Source: Pseudomonas sp. ACN8
Lineage (GTDB): Bacteria; Pseudomonadota; Gammaproteobacteria; Pseudomonadales; Pseudomonadaceae
Assembly: GCF_002303925.1 (NCBI RefSeq)
Contig: NZ_MRCS01000006.1
Location: 62,001 to 126,000, forward strand
DNA length: 64,000 bases
Direction: 5' to 3'
Under the pieces are notes generated by a model, which saw only the letters and a program-made list of their open reading frames with translations, did not search any database and had not been told where the DNA came from. This document shows, in pieces, positions 1-9,318 of the stretch. The translations under genes and the position numbers were made by a program. Positions within the stretch are counted from its first letter, which is position 1. The number at the start of each line of letters is the position of its first letter.

Positions 1-3000
1 GAACATTGCCTCAGCGGTGCCGGCGGCCTGACCCCGAGCGATGTGCCGCTGGTGCGCGTCGATCAGGCGCAGCTGGATGCCTTGCCGCTGGCGGCCAGCC
101 GGATCGAAGACATCCTGCCGCTGTCGCCGATGCAGCAAGGCATGCTGTTTCACAGCCTGTTCGCCCCGGATGCCGGGGCTTACATCCCGCAGATGCGCGT
201 GGATGTGCAGGGTCTCGACGTCGAGGCGTTCCGCGATGCCTGGCAACAGACGCTGCAGCGCCATGAAGTGCTGCGCGCGGCGTTCTTCAGTGAAAGCAAC
301 GGCTCGCGGCCGCTGCAAGTGATCCTCGCCGACGCCACGCTGCCGCTGACTGTGCTCGACTGGCGCGATCAAACCAAGGTGACCGAAGCGCTGGATCGCC
401 TGGCGGAGGACGACCGTTTGCGCGGTTTCGACCTGACGGTGGCGCCGTTGCTGCGCCTGACGTTGGTGCAGACCGCCGCTGACCGCCATCACCTGATCTT
501 CACCAATCACCACATCCTGCTGGACGGCTGGAGTACCTCGCAGTTGTTCGGCGAAGTGCTGCAACGCTACTCCGGTGTCATACCGGCGCCAGTCGTTGGC
601 GGATATCGCGATTACATGACCTGGCTGGGCAGCCGTGATCGCGCCACATGCGAAGCGTTCTGGCTGGAGCAATTGCAGTCGTTCACCGAGCCGACCCGTT
701 TGGCCGGCGCCTTGCCAGGACCGGTTGCAGGGCAGGGCGGTGCTCATCGCACCCTGCACCTGAGCCTGGACCGCGCGGCCACCGAACGCCTGAGCGGCTT
801 TGCCCGTCAGGCCCGCGTCACGCCCAACACTCTGCTGCAAGCGGCGTGGCTGTTGCTGTTGCAGCGCTACACCGGGCAGCAGACTGTGGCGTTCGGCGCC
901 ACAGTGTCGGGGCGTCCGAGCGAGTTGCAAGGCATCGAGCAGCAGATCGGTCTGTTCATCAACACCTTGCCGGTGATCGCCACACCGCACCCCGAGCGCA
1001 CGGTCAGCCAATGGATCGATGAAGTCCAGGCGCTCAACCTCAGGTTACGCGAAGTCGAATACACGCCGCTGGCAGATGTGCAGCGCTGGGCCGGTCATTC
1101 TGGCGAGGCGCTGTTCGACACACTGCTGGTGTTCGAAAACTACCCGGTGGCGCAAGCGCTGGAGCAGGGTAACGCCAGTGCGCTGAAGTTCTCCGGTATC
1201 AGTCACCACGACCAGACCAGCTTCCCCTTGGCCATCGCCGCCGAGCTGGGTGAATGCCTGGACTTGCGTTTCAACTACGACACGGCGCTGTTCAGCGCCG
1301 AAGCCATCGAAGGCTTGAGCGCACGTCTGCTGGCGTTGCTCGATGCCATGGTCCGTGCGCCACAGCAGCCATTGGGGCGCCTGAGCCTGCTCGATGCCGA
1401 ACAAACGGCGCAGCAGGTCGAAGGCTTCAACCGCACCGCGCAGGCCTGGCCGGATGTGCGCCCGGTCTACCAGTGCTTCGAAGCCCAGGCGCTGCAAACC
1501 CCGCAGGCCCCGGCCCTGGTGTTTGCCGGCCAGACCCTCAGCTATCGCGAGCTCAACCAACAGGCCAACCGGCTGGCGCACTACCTGCGCAGCCAGGGCG
1601 TCGGCGCCGAAGTGCTGGTGGGCATTGCCGCCGAGCGTTCGCTGGAACTGGTGATCGGCCTGCTGGCGATCATGAAGGCCGGTGGCGCCTATGTACCGCT
1701 GGACCCGGACTACCCGCGCGAACGCCTGGAACACATGTTCAAAGACAGCGGCGTACACCTGCTGCTGACCCAACGGCATTTGCTGCAGCAGTTGCCGATT
1801 CCAGCCGCCACCACCGCGATCTGCCTGGACGACATGGCGCCGTTGCTCGAAGGCCGCAGCGAAGAAAACCTGCCCTGCGTGGTCGAGCTGCAATCGCTGG
1901 CCTACATGATTTACACCTCCGGCTCCACCGGCAAACCCAAGGGCGCGGCCAACCGTCACGATGCCTTGTACAACCGCCTGGCGTGGATGCAGGGCGCTTA
2001 TCCACTGGACGGGCGCGACACCGTGTTGCAGAAAACCCCGTTCAGTTTCGACGTGTCGGTCTGGGAGTTTTTCTGGCCATTGATGACCGGCGCACGCCTG
2101 GCCGTGGCCGAACCGGGTGCCCATCGCGATCCGGCGCAACTGGTCGGCCTGATCGAGCAGTACCAGGTCAGCACCCTGCATTTCGTGCCGTCGATGTTGC
2201 AGGCGTTTGTCCAGGGAGAAGGCTTCGAGCGTTGCGCCAGCCTGCGGCAGATCCTGTGCAGCGGCGAAGCCCTGTCGGCAGACTTGCAGCACAGCCTGTT
2301 CCGCGTGCTGCCGAACGTTGGCCTGTACAACCTGTACGGCCCGACCGAAGCGGCCATCGACGTGACCCACTGGACCTGCATCGATGACGGCGCCGTCAGC
2401 GTCCCGATCGGTTATCCGATTGCCAACCTGGTGACCTACATCCTCGACGACAGCCTGCAACCGCAAGTGCAAGGTCGCGTGGGTGAGCTGTACCTGGGCG
2501 GCATCGGCCTGGCCCGTGGTTACCACAACCGTCCGGGCCTGACCGCCGAGCGCTTTGTCGCCAGCCCGTTCGGTGAGCAGGGCGAGCGCCTGTACCGCAC
2601 CGGCGATTTGGCGCGTTACCGCGAGGACGGCGTGATCGAATACGTCGGGCGCATCGACCATCAGGTGAAGATCCGTGGCTTGCGCATCGAGCTGGGGGAA
2701 ATCGAAGCCTGCCTGCTGGAGCATCCATCGGTGCGCGAAGCGGTGGTGATCGCCCTCGACGTTGGCAAGTCCAAACAACTGGTGGCTTACGTCACAGGTG
2801 ATGCTGCCCTCGATCCACTCAAGCAACACCTGCGCAACGCGCTGCCCGAGCACATGCAGCCGAGCCACGTGCTGCTGCTCGAACAGTTGCTGGTGACGCC
2901 CAACGGCAAGCTCGACCGCCGCGCATTGCCGCAGCCGGACCAGCAAGTGCGCGAATACGTTGCGCCGCGCAATGCCGTGGAAGCAACGCTGCAAGCGGTG

Positions 3001-6000
3001 TGGCAGGCGTTGTTCGAAGTGCCGCAGATTGGCATGCAGGACAACTTCTTCGAACTGGGCGGTGATTCCATCGTCTCGATCCAAGCCGTGAGCCGCGCAC
3101 GCAAGGCCGGGTTGAGCATTTCGCCCAAGGACGTGTTCAGCCATCCCACCATCGCCGAACTGGCCTCGGTCGCTCAACCGGTCGGGGAGGATCAAGCTGT
3201 ACCGACTGTGTTCGCACCGACAGCAAAAATCGAACTGAGTGACACGCAATATCAGGCGCTGGAACTGACGGCGGACGAAGTCGAGGATGTTTATCCGCTG
3301 TCGCCGATGCAGCAGGGCATGCTGTTCCACTCGGTGCAGGACGGCGACTCGGGGCTGTACGTCAACCAGATCGAAGTGGGCGTGCGCGGGGTTGATGGCG
3401 CGCGTTTCCGTGAAGCCTGGGCCGACACCGCCCGGCGTCACGGGATTCTGCGCACCGCATTCCTCTGGGAAGGCGACAAGGAACCGCTGCAAGTGGTGCT
3501 GCGTGATGCGCCGTCATTGCTCACCGAACTGGACTGGCGTGGTCTGGATAATCAGCCCGGGCGTGTGCGCCAACTGGCCCTCGAGGAGCGCGAACGTGGC
3601 TTCTCGTTGAACCGCGCACCCTTGTTGCGCCTATTGTTGGTGCGCCTGGAGGACGACCGCTATCGCCTGATCTGGACCTATCACCACATCCTCATGGACG
3701 GCTGGAGCGTGTCGCGCCTGATCGGTGAAGTGCTGCGCCATTACAGTGGCGACGAGCACGAGCCGGTGGCCGCCTATCGCGACTACATCGACTGGCTCGG
3801 CCAGCAAGTCGCCGAGGCCAGCGAGGCGTTCTGGAAAGGCAAGCTCGCCAACCTCGAAGGCGCCACGCACCTGGCCCGCGCTTTGCCGGTCAAGGCGCCG
3901 CAGGCGGGTTACCACGCAATCTATACGCACCTGAGTGCCGCGCAGACCGGACGTTTGCAGGCCTTTGCCCAGCAACAGCAAGTGACGCTCAACACCCTGG
4001 TGCAAGCCGCGTGGCTGTTGCTGTTGCAGCGCTACACCGGCCAGCGCACGGTGACCTTCGGCGCCACCGTGTCCGGGCGTCCGGAAACCCTCAACGGCTC
4101 GGAGAACATGCTCGGGCTGTTCATCAACACCTTGCCGGTGGTCAATACGGTGCCGACTGAAGCCCGCGTCGGTGACTGGCTGCGCGAACTCCAGGCCTAC
4201 AACCTCGACATCCGCGACTTCCAGCAAACCCCGCTCAGCGATATCCAGCGCTGGGCCGGGCAAGGCGGACAGTCGTTGTTCGACAGCATCATCGTGTTCG
4301 AAAACCAGCCGGTGGACCGCACCCTGCGCGAATGGAACGGCGACTCGCTGCGCTTCGAGGACATTTCCGATTTCGGCCTGACCAGCTTTGCCATGGATCT
4401 GATGGTCAGCCTCGATGAAGGGCTGCGCATCGAGTACATGCACCAGCGCGATCAGTTCGATCTGACCACCGTGGAAATCCTGCGCGGCCACATGGAAAGC
4501 CTGATGCAGCGCCTGTGCGACGACGCCGGGCGCGCCGTCGGTGAGCTGGGCCTGCTGACCCTGGACGAAGGCCGGGCGCTGGACGGCGAGCTGCCGGTGA
4601 TGGCCGAGGGGGGCGAGACGCCGGTGCACGAGCTGATCCGTCAGCGTGCGCGACTGCAACCGGATCACACGGCGCTGGTGCTCAGTCATGCCGAGCGTGA
4701 CGCCGAGCAGTTGAGCTACGCCGAGCTGGACCGTCGCTCCGACGCCTTGGCGGTGCATTTGCTGGAACGGGGCGTGCAGGCCGAAGACGTGATCGGCGTG
4801 TTCATGGAGCGCTCGCTGGAGCTGGTGGTGTCGCTGCTGGCGGTGATGAAGTGCGGTGCCGCCTATGTGCCGCTGGACCCGCAATACCCGCAGGAACGCC
4901 TGCGCTACATGATGGCCGACAGCGACATGCGTCTGCTGCTGACCCAGGAGCGGCTGCGCGATAGCGCACAACTCAATCCGGGCACAACGATGGTCGCCGT
5001 GGATCGCTTGAACCTTGATGTCGATGTGACGCTGCCTTCGTGTTCCGTGCACGCCGAGCAATTGGCCTACCTGATCTACACCTCGGGCTCCACCGGTAAG
5101 CCGAAAAGCGTCGCCGTGTCCCACGGGCCGCTGAGCATGCACGTGCAAGCCATCGCCGAGCTGTACGAGATGGACCCGGACAATCGCGAACTGCATTTCA
5201 TGTCGTTCGCCTTCGACGGTGCCCATGAACGCTGGATCACCGCGCTGATCAGCGGCTCGACCCTGGTGATCCGCGACAACACCCTGTGGACCGCCGAACA
5301 GACCCTGGCGGTGCTGCACCGCCAGCGCATCAGCGTCGCCTGCTTCCCGCCGGCGTACCTGTTGCAACTGGCCGAGCACGCCGAACTGCAGGGCGGCGAT
5401 CCGCCGCCGGTGCGCATCTATTGCTTCGGTGGCGATGCGGTGCCGGACGCCACCTTCGAACGGGTCAAGCACACCCTCAAGCCACAATACCTGGTCAACG
5501 GCTACGGTCCGACGGAAACCGTGGTCACGCCGTTGCTGTGGAAAATCGCCGCCGACGGCCACTGCCAGGCGATGTACGCGCCGATTGGCCAACGCGTCGG
5601 CGCCCGCAGCCTGCACGTGCTGGACATGGACCTCAACCCGTTGCCGGTGGGCATGGTCGGCGAGCTGTATATCGGCGGACGGGGTGTCGCGCGCGGCTAC
5701 CACCGTCACCCGTGGCAGTCTGCCGAGCGCTTCGTCGCCGACCCGTTCAGCGCCGAGGGCGGGCGCCTGTACCGCACCGGCGACCTGGTGCGCCGGCGCG
5801 AAGATGGCGTGTTCGATTACGTCGGGCGCATCGACCATCAGGTCAAGGTGCGCGGCTTCCGCATCGAATTGGGCGAAATCGAAGCCCGTTTGCGCGAGCA
5901 GGCCGGGGTCAACGATGCGTTGGTAGTGGTGCGGGACAACGGCCAGGGGCCGCAACTGGTGGGCTATGTGGTCGCGGCGCAAGACGATGGCCTCGGCCCG

Positions 6001-7218
6001 CGTTGCCAGGCGGCATTGCGCGAAAGCCTGCCCGACTACATGGTGCCGACGCAGGTCGTGGTGCTGTCGCGCTTCCCGCTGACCCCGAACGGCAAGCTCG
6101 ACCGCAAGGCCCTGCCGGCCCCGGCCTTCAGCGGTCGCGAATACATGGCCCCGCGCACGCCGCTGGAATGGGCGCTGGCGGAGATCTGGCAGCAGGTATT
6201 GGGTATCGAGAAGGTCGGCATCACCGACAACTTCTTCGAGTTGGGCGGCGATTCGCTGCGCACCCTCAAGGTGATCTCGAAAGTCCGCGCCCTGAACGAG
6301 CCTGACTTCCAGCTCAAGCTGCGGGACATGATGGCCAAACCGACGATTGCCGGGTTGTCCGGAGTCGATGAACAGCCCGTGCGGCAGAGTCCGCAACCGC
6401 TGTTGCTGCTCAACCAGGTGGTGAATGATCAGCCGCCGCTGTTCTGCCTGCACGCCGGTTTCGGCACGGTGTTCGACTACGAGCCACTGGCCCGGCGCCT
6501 GGAGGGGGAGCGCACGGTGTACGGCGTGCAATGCCGAATGCTGCTCGACCGGCAATGGCACGACACCTCGCTTGCGCAGATGGCCGCCGACTACGTCGAG
6601 GCAATCCGCGCCCGGCAACCCCAGGGGCCGTACCACGTGTTGGGCTGGTCGCTGGGCGGGGCGTTGGCGTTGATGGTGAGTGACCTGTTCGAACAGCAGG
6701 GGCAGCGTGTGGCATTCGTCGGTCTGGTGGACAGCTTTGTACCGACCCAGGCCAATGCCGTCGCCAGCCCGGATGAGTGGCGTACGGATCTGGCCGAGTT
6801 CCTCGGTGCAACTTTGGGCATGGATGGCGAGGTGATTGCCCGGGTGTTGACTACCGAGTCGGCAGGGGACCACGACGCCGTGGCGCGGATCATTCGCGCG
6901 GTGATCGACAGCGAAAGCGATCAGGCCAGCGGTTATGCGCTGCTTGGTGCCGACGAGTTGGCCCAGACGTTCATGGTCAGCACACGCTTGAAGGCGCTGT
7001 CGCGGCAGGTCGAAACCCTGCCGATTGTGCAGGCCGAACTGCATTGCTGGTGGGCCGATGGCAACCCGACGGCCGAACGCACGACCCTGGAGCGTCAGCA
7101 ACCACGGCTGCGCAAGGTGCAAACGGTGATGGCCGGCCACTTCGATATCCTGCAGCAGGATGAGTGCCTGGACGCCGTGGTGGCGGCGCTAGGCCGGGAG
7201 GTCGTGCCGCAGTTCTAG
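1..7218 (+). CDS. pvdD: Pyoverdine non-ribosomal peptide synthetase, terminal subunit (5' end outside window)
   Basis: The frame is open from base 1, so the true start lies upstream. The first residues (to about nt 45) look like the C-terminal end of an epimerisation domain. The order is then C (HHILLDG, nt 508-528), A (core A3 near nt 1912), T (GGDSI, nt 3058-3072), C (HHILMDG, nt 3682-3702), A (A3 near nt 5077), T (GGDSL, nt 6244-6258) and a type I thioesterase (GWSLGG, nt 6643-6660, with a late GHF histidine). Reading the specificity positions by eye, the first A domain gives D-V-W-H-L-S-L-I-D, the serine code. The second gives roughly D-G-E-C-Y-F-G-V-T, which I cannot assign with certainty; hydroxyornithine is a guess from the usual end of fluorescens pyoverdines. 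The TE makes this the chain-releasing subunit of the cytoplasmic pyoverdine assembly line, and fpvA, pvdE and pvdA nearby support that. The symbol is by function and position. Confidence 0.93.
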   Translation, partial: EHCLSGAGGLTPSDVPLVRVDQAQLDALPLAASRIEDILPLSPMQQGMLFHSLFAPDAGAYIPQMRVDVQGLDVEAFRDAWQQTLQRHEVLRAAFFSESNGSRPLQVILADATLPLTVLDWRDQTKVTEALDRLAEDDRLRGFDLTVAPLLRLTLVQTAADRHHLIFTNHHILLDGWSTSQLFGEVLQRYSGVIPAPVVGGYRDYMTWLGSRDRATCEAFWLEQLQSFTEPTRLAGALPGPVAGQGGAHRTLHLSLDRAATERLSGFARQARVTPNTLLQAAWLLLLQRYTGQQTVAFGATVSGRPSELQGIEQQIGLFINTLPVIATPHPERTVSQWIDEVQALNLRLREVEYTPLADVQRWAGHSGEALFDTLLVFENYPVAQALEQGNASALKFSGISHHDQTSFPLAIAAELGECLDLRFNYDTALFSAEAIEGLSARLLALLDAMVRAPQQPLGRLSLLDAEQTAQQVEGFNRTAQAWPDVRPVYQCFEAQALQTPQAPALVFAGQTLSYRELNQQANRLAHYLRSQGVGAEVLVGIAAERSLELVIGLLAIMKAGGAYVPLDPDYPRERLEHMFKDSGVHLLLTQRHLLQQLPIPAATTAICLDDMAPLLEGRSEENLPCVVELQSLAYMIYTSGSTGKPKGAANRHDALYNRLAWMQGAYPLDGRDTVLQKTPFSFDVSVWEFFWPLMTGARLAVAEPGAHRDPAQLVGLIEQYQVSTLHFVPSMLQAFVQGEGFERCASLRQILCSGEALSADLQHSLFRVLPNVGLYNLYGPTEAAIDVTHWTCIDDGAVSVPIGYPIANLVTYILDDSLQPQVQGRVGELYLGGIGLARGYHNRPGLTAERFVASPFGEQGERLYRTGDLARYREDGVIEYVGRIDHQVKIRGLRIELGEIEACLLEHPSVREAVVIALDVGKSKQLVAYVTGDAALDPLKQHLRNALPEHMQPSHVLLLEQLLVTPNGKLDRRALPQPDQQVREYVAPRNAVEATLQAVWQALFEVPQIGMQDNFFELGGDSIVSIQAVSRARKAGLSISPKDVFSHPTIAELASVAQPVGEDQAVPTVFAPTAKIELSDTQYQALELTADEVEDVYPLSPMQQGMLFHSVQDGDSGLYVNQIEVGVRGVDGARFREAWADTARRHGILRTAFLWEGDKEPLQVVLRDAPSLLTELDWRGLDNQPGRVRQLALEERERGFSLNRAPLLRLLLVRLEDDRYRLIWTYHHILMDGWSVSRLIGEVLRHYSGDEHEPVAAYRDYIDWLGQQVAEASEAFWKGKLANLEGATHLARALPVKAPQAGYHAIYTHLSAAQTGRLQAFAQQQQVTLNTLVQAAWLLLLQRYTGQRTVTFGATVSGRPETLNGSENMLGLFINTLPVVNTVPTEARVGDWLRELQAYNLDIRDFQQTPLSDIQRWAGQGGQSLFDSIIVFENQPVDRTLREWNGDSLRFEDISDFGLTSFAMDLMVSLDEGLRIEYMHQRDQFDLTTVEILRGHMESLMQRLCDDAGRAVGELGLLTLDEGRALDGELPVMAEGGETPVHELIRQRARLQPDHTALVLSHAERDAEQLSYAELDRRSDALAVHLLERGVQAEDVIGVFMERSLELVVSLLAVMKCGAAYVPLDPQYPQERLRYMMADSDMRLLLTQERLRDSAQLNPGTTMVAVDRLNLDVDVTLPSCSVHAEQLAYLIYTSGSTGKPKSVAVSHGPLSMHVQAIAELYEMDPDNRELHFMSFAFDGAHERWITALISGSTLVIRDNTLWTAEQTLAVLHRQRISVACFPPAYLLQLAEHAELQGGDPPPVRIYCFGGDAVPDATFERVKHTLKPQYLVNGYGPTETVVTPLLWKIAADGHCQAMYAPIGQRVGARSLHVLDMDLNPLPVGMVGELYIGGRGVARGYHRHPWQSAERFVADPFSAEGGRLYRTGDLVRRREDGVFDYVGRIDHQVKVRGFRIELGEIEARLREQAGVNDALVVVRDNGQGPQLVGYVVAAQDDGLGPRCQAALRESLPDYMVPTQVVVLSRFPLTPNGKLDRKALPAPAFSGREYMAPRTPLEWALAEIWQQVLGIEKVGITDNFFELGGDSLRTLKVISKVRALNEPDFQLKLRDMMAKPTIAGLSGVDEQPVRQSPQPLLLLNQVVNDQPPLFCLHAGFGTVFDYEPLARRLEGERTVYGVQCRMLLDRQWHDTSLAQMAADYVEAIRARQPQGPYHVLGWSLGGALALMVSDLFEQQGQRVAFVGLVDSFVPTQANAVASPDEWRTDLAEFLGATLGMDGEVIARVLTTESAGDHDAVARIIRAVIDSESDQASGYALLGADELAQTFMVSTRLKALSRQVETLPIVQAELHCWWADGNPTAERTTLERQQPRLRKVQTVMAGHFDILQQDECLDAVVAALGREVVPQF

Positions 7219-7240
7219 GGCTTGCCCGCGACAAAAACAG

Positions 7241-7295
7241 GCTCGCCCTAATGAACGGTCCTCACTGTTCGTTTATTGGGCGAGCTTTTTATTTT
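7241..7295 (+). terminator. Rho-independent terminator after the NRPS gene
   Basis: A stem of about 16 bp (arms 7241-7257 and 7270-7285, one bulged T and one G-U pair, 12-nt loop) is followed by a T-rich run. It starts 22 nt after the NRPS stop codon. Its distal side lies only about 16 nt before the next gene's start codon, so that gene probably depends on read-through or a promoter I do not see. Confidence 0.85.
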
Positions 7296-7310
7296 TGGAG
7301 ACTACCGCCC

Positions 7311-8276
7311 ATGGCACTGCACCCGGACATCGAAGGATTTCTAGAGCTGGCCGAGTTCGGCCGCCTCAGCGGCAAAAGCCAACCCATGCATGAGCTGAGC
7401 CCCGCAGAAGCGCGGCAGCAGTTCGAACAGACTTCGCAGCTGCTCGATGCGCCGCCGACGGGCGCCTTGACGGTGACGGCGGTCAGCATTGCCGCGCGGG
7501 ACGGGCATTTACTCAACGCACGGCTGTATGCCAAACAGCAACCGGACAGCGAACCGCGCCCGGTGTTGTTGTACTTCCATGGAGGCGGCTACGTGGTGGG
7601 CAGCCTCGATTCCCACGACACCCTGTGCCGGCGCCTGGCGCTGGCGGGGGAGTTTGCCGTGTTGTCGGCGGACTATCGGCTGGCGCCGGAACACCGTTTT
7701 CCCACCGCCTACAACGATGCCGAAGACATCACCCGTTGGCTGGCCATCACCGGAGCCAAGGCGTTGGGGCTGGACGCCAGACGCATTGCACTGGCGGGGG
7801 ACAGCGTCGGCGGCAGCCTGGTGGCATCGCTGTGCATCGCCATTGCCCAGGACCCATTGGGCTGGCCACTGGTGCCGCGCCTGCAAGTGTTGCTGTACCC
7901 GGTGATCGACGCAGTAAAAAAGCGCCCGTCCCTTGAGCGATTCGCCGAAGGCTACCTGCTGGAAGCCACCACGCTGGAGTGGTTCTACCAGCAGTACCAA
8001 CGCAGTGAAGCGGATCGTGCCGACTGGCGTTTTTCACCGCTGTACGCCGAGTGCGTGCAAGCGCTGACGCCGACGGTGCTGTGGCTGGCCGAATACGATC
8101 CACTGCTCGACGAAGGCCTGGCCTGGGCCGAGAAACTGCGGACCGGGGGGCAACCCGTTGTGCTGGAGGTAAAGTCCGGCATGACCCACGACTTTGCGCG
8201 CATGGGCGAGATGGTCCAGGAAGTGCCGGGGATGCTGATGCAACTGGCGGCGCAGATCGGCGAGAGTTTGACCTGA
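7311..8276 (+). CDS. Alpha/beta hydrolase of the hormone-sensitive lipase family
   Basis: A 321-residue protein with the HSL-family signature: an oxyanion-hole HGGG motif (about residues 90-93), the nucleophile elbow GDSVGG (the serine follows GD; the family usually has GDSAGG), an acid in the EYDPLLDEG stretch and a catalytic histidine in GMTHDF. Family members hydrolyse short acyl esters or lactones. ATG 7311 was chosen because a TTGGAG ribosome-binding site precedes it; the open frame extends further upstream but overlaps the NRPS and the terminator. It lies directly behind the NRPS and could act on a siderophore ester or lactone, but nothing in the sequence proves that. No signal peptide is visible. 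Confidence 0.85.
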   Translation: MALHPDIEGFLELAEFGRLSGKSQPMHELSPAEARQQFEQTSQLLDAPPTGALTVTAVSIAARDGHLLNARLYAKQQPDSEPRPVLLYFHGGGYVVGSLDSHDTLCRRLALAGEFAVLSADYRLAPEHRFPTAYNDAEDITRWLAITGAKALGLDARRIALAGDSVGGSLVASLCIAIAQDPLGWPLVPRLQVLLYPVIDAVKKRPSLERFAEGYLLEATTLEWFYQQYQRSEADRADWRFSPLYAECVQALTPTVLWLAEYDPLLDEGLAWAEKLRTGGQPVVLEVKSGMTHDFARMGEMVQEVPGMLMQLAAQIGESLT

Positions 8277-8310
8277 CGCATAGCGTAGTGATCAGCGACA
8301 CCGTACCCCT

Positions 8311-8400
8311 TGTAGGAGCGAGCCTGCTCGCGATGGCGGCAGCACATTCAACTTCAATGTGTCTGACACACCGCCATCGCGAGCAGGCTCGCTCCTACAG
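8311..8400. repeat. REP doublet (REPIN-like)
   Basis: Two inverted copies of the GTAGGAGCGAGCCTGCTCGCGA element flank a spacer of about 40 bp. Each copy is itself a hairpin. Confidence 0.9.
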
Positions 8401-8424
8401 TTCGTTTTGCGCTGAATCGGATAA

Positions 8425-8784
8425 CTAAGGCGGATCAAGCCGATCCAGCGCCCGATTCACCGCCAGTTCCCCCAGCATGATCACCTGCGCAATCCCCAAC
8501 AGCGCATGGCGACTTGTCCCCTCCAGATGATCCACCAGATCGTTGGCCATGACATTGGCCGACGCCAGGGATTCGCAGGCGTGCACCAGCAGGGTTTCGG
8601 TACTGAGTTCGGGGTTCACGATGAACATGGTGCTGGGTGTGCGCGGGGTGGCCATGATGTTGGCGCCCGGGTTGAGGTAGTGATTGAGCGCGCGCTCGGC
8701 GGCTTCGTGGAATTGTTTGGAGTCGGGGCTTTCGTAAGGGGAGGCCGGGTCGGTTTCCGGCGGATTTGGAGTTACCTTGAACAT
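8425..8784 (-). CDS. DUF6124 family protein
   Basis: A 119-residue protein beginning MFKVTPNPPETDPASPYES, the hallmark start of a small, very common Pseudomonas family without known function. The N-terminal third is Pro/Ser-rich. The C-terminal half (from about residue 58) is predicted helical, including LLVHACESLASANVMANDL. There is no signal peptide or membrane segment. An AGAGGAAG ribosome-binding site precedes the ATG. The long upstream stretch is a conserved-looking structured leader rather than a gene (see 8797-8988). Confidence 0.85.
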   Translation of the reverse strand: MFKVTPNPPETDPASPYESPDSKQFHEAAERALNHYLNPGANIMATPRTPSTMFIVNPELSTETLLVHACESLASANVMANDLVDHLEGTSRHALLGIAQVIMLGELAVNRALDRLDPP

Positions 8785-8796
8785 AAAAATCTTCCT

Positions 8797-8988
8797 CTAG
8801 TAGTGAGCCCACAACCATCTCGCTACTAAACGAAAGGGTGGCGGCTGTGCGCAAGTTAGTAGACCGGTGAGGAAGCGAACCGGCGCGCCCGAGGGCGCCA
8901 TGCACACAGCCACCATCAAGTGCAGACGAATGTCCGACTGGATGAAACTTGTGCAACCGTTCAACCTCATCGGGCTACTAAACCCGAT
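8797..8988 (-). ncRNA. Candidate structured RNA leader of the DUF6124 gene
   Basis: On the minus strand this non-coding stretch folds by eye into a branched structure. A long-range stem pairs 8837-8852 with 8902-8914 (GGTGGCTGTGTGC with GCGCACAGCCGCCACC). It encloses the perfect hairpin GCGCCC-GA-GGGCGC (8885-8898) and a hairpin with CCGG arms (about 8864-8883). A separate hairpin ATCGGG...CCCGAT (8969-8988) holds TTTAGTAG in its loop, and TTTAGTAG recurs near 8822-8829 beside the gene. I do not recognise it as a named RNA family. It could be a cis-regulatory leader or an independent small RNA. Confidence 0.5.
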
Positions 8989-9318
8989 CACTGGAAATCA
9001 GTGACGGAATCAAGTTACCGACGACCCCCAAGGCGCACAAGCCGGCGGATTCTGGCGTACCTGTAGGCAACGGCGCAAGGCGTTGTGGCTTTCACGAAGT
9101 AACCTGTAGGTCGCTTAAACAGGCGCTGTCGAGTGGTTTTTAACCTGCTGTTTTGCCTTGTCAAAGAGCGTTGAATTCCTCGGAGTCGGCAGGAAGAGTC
9201 CTACGAAAATTTGCGGTTGGCCCTCGGAAGTACAGCGCTTACGATGTGACGCGACGCACGCCGGGTAAGCCAGTGACATTCATCATTGCCAATGACGACA
9301 ACGGCTTTGGAGGCCAAA
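8989..9318. other. Intergenic stretch without a recognisable gene
   Basis: About 330 bp between the structured leader and the antitoxin-like gene. The open frames here are short with no known motif. A promoter for the gene at 9319 presumably lies inside, but I could not pick one convincingly. Confidence 0.5.

Noticed and set aside
1045-3492. 815-codon minus-strand frame opposite the NRPS
   Set aside because: The NRPS frame explains every base with conserved motifs. The antisense frame has only low-complexity His/Gln/Arg-rich sequence.
8435-8956. 173-codon minus-strand frame covering the DUF6124 leader
   Set aside because: It overlaps the DUF6124 gene in another frame and its upstream part is the hairpin-rich leader. 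I see no domain or ribosome-binding site.
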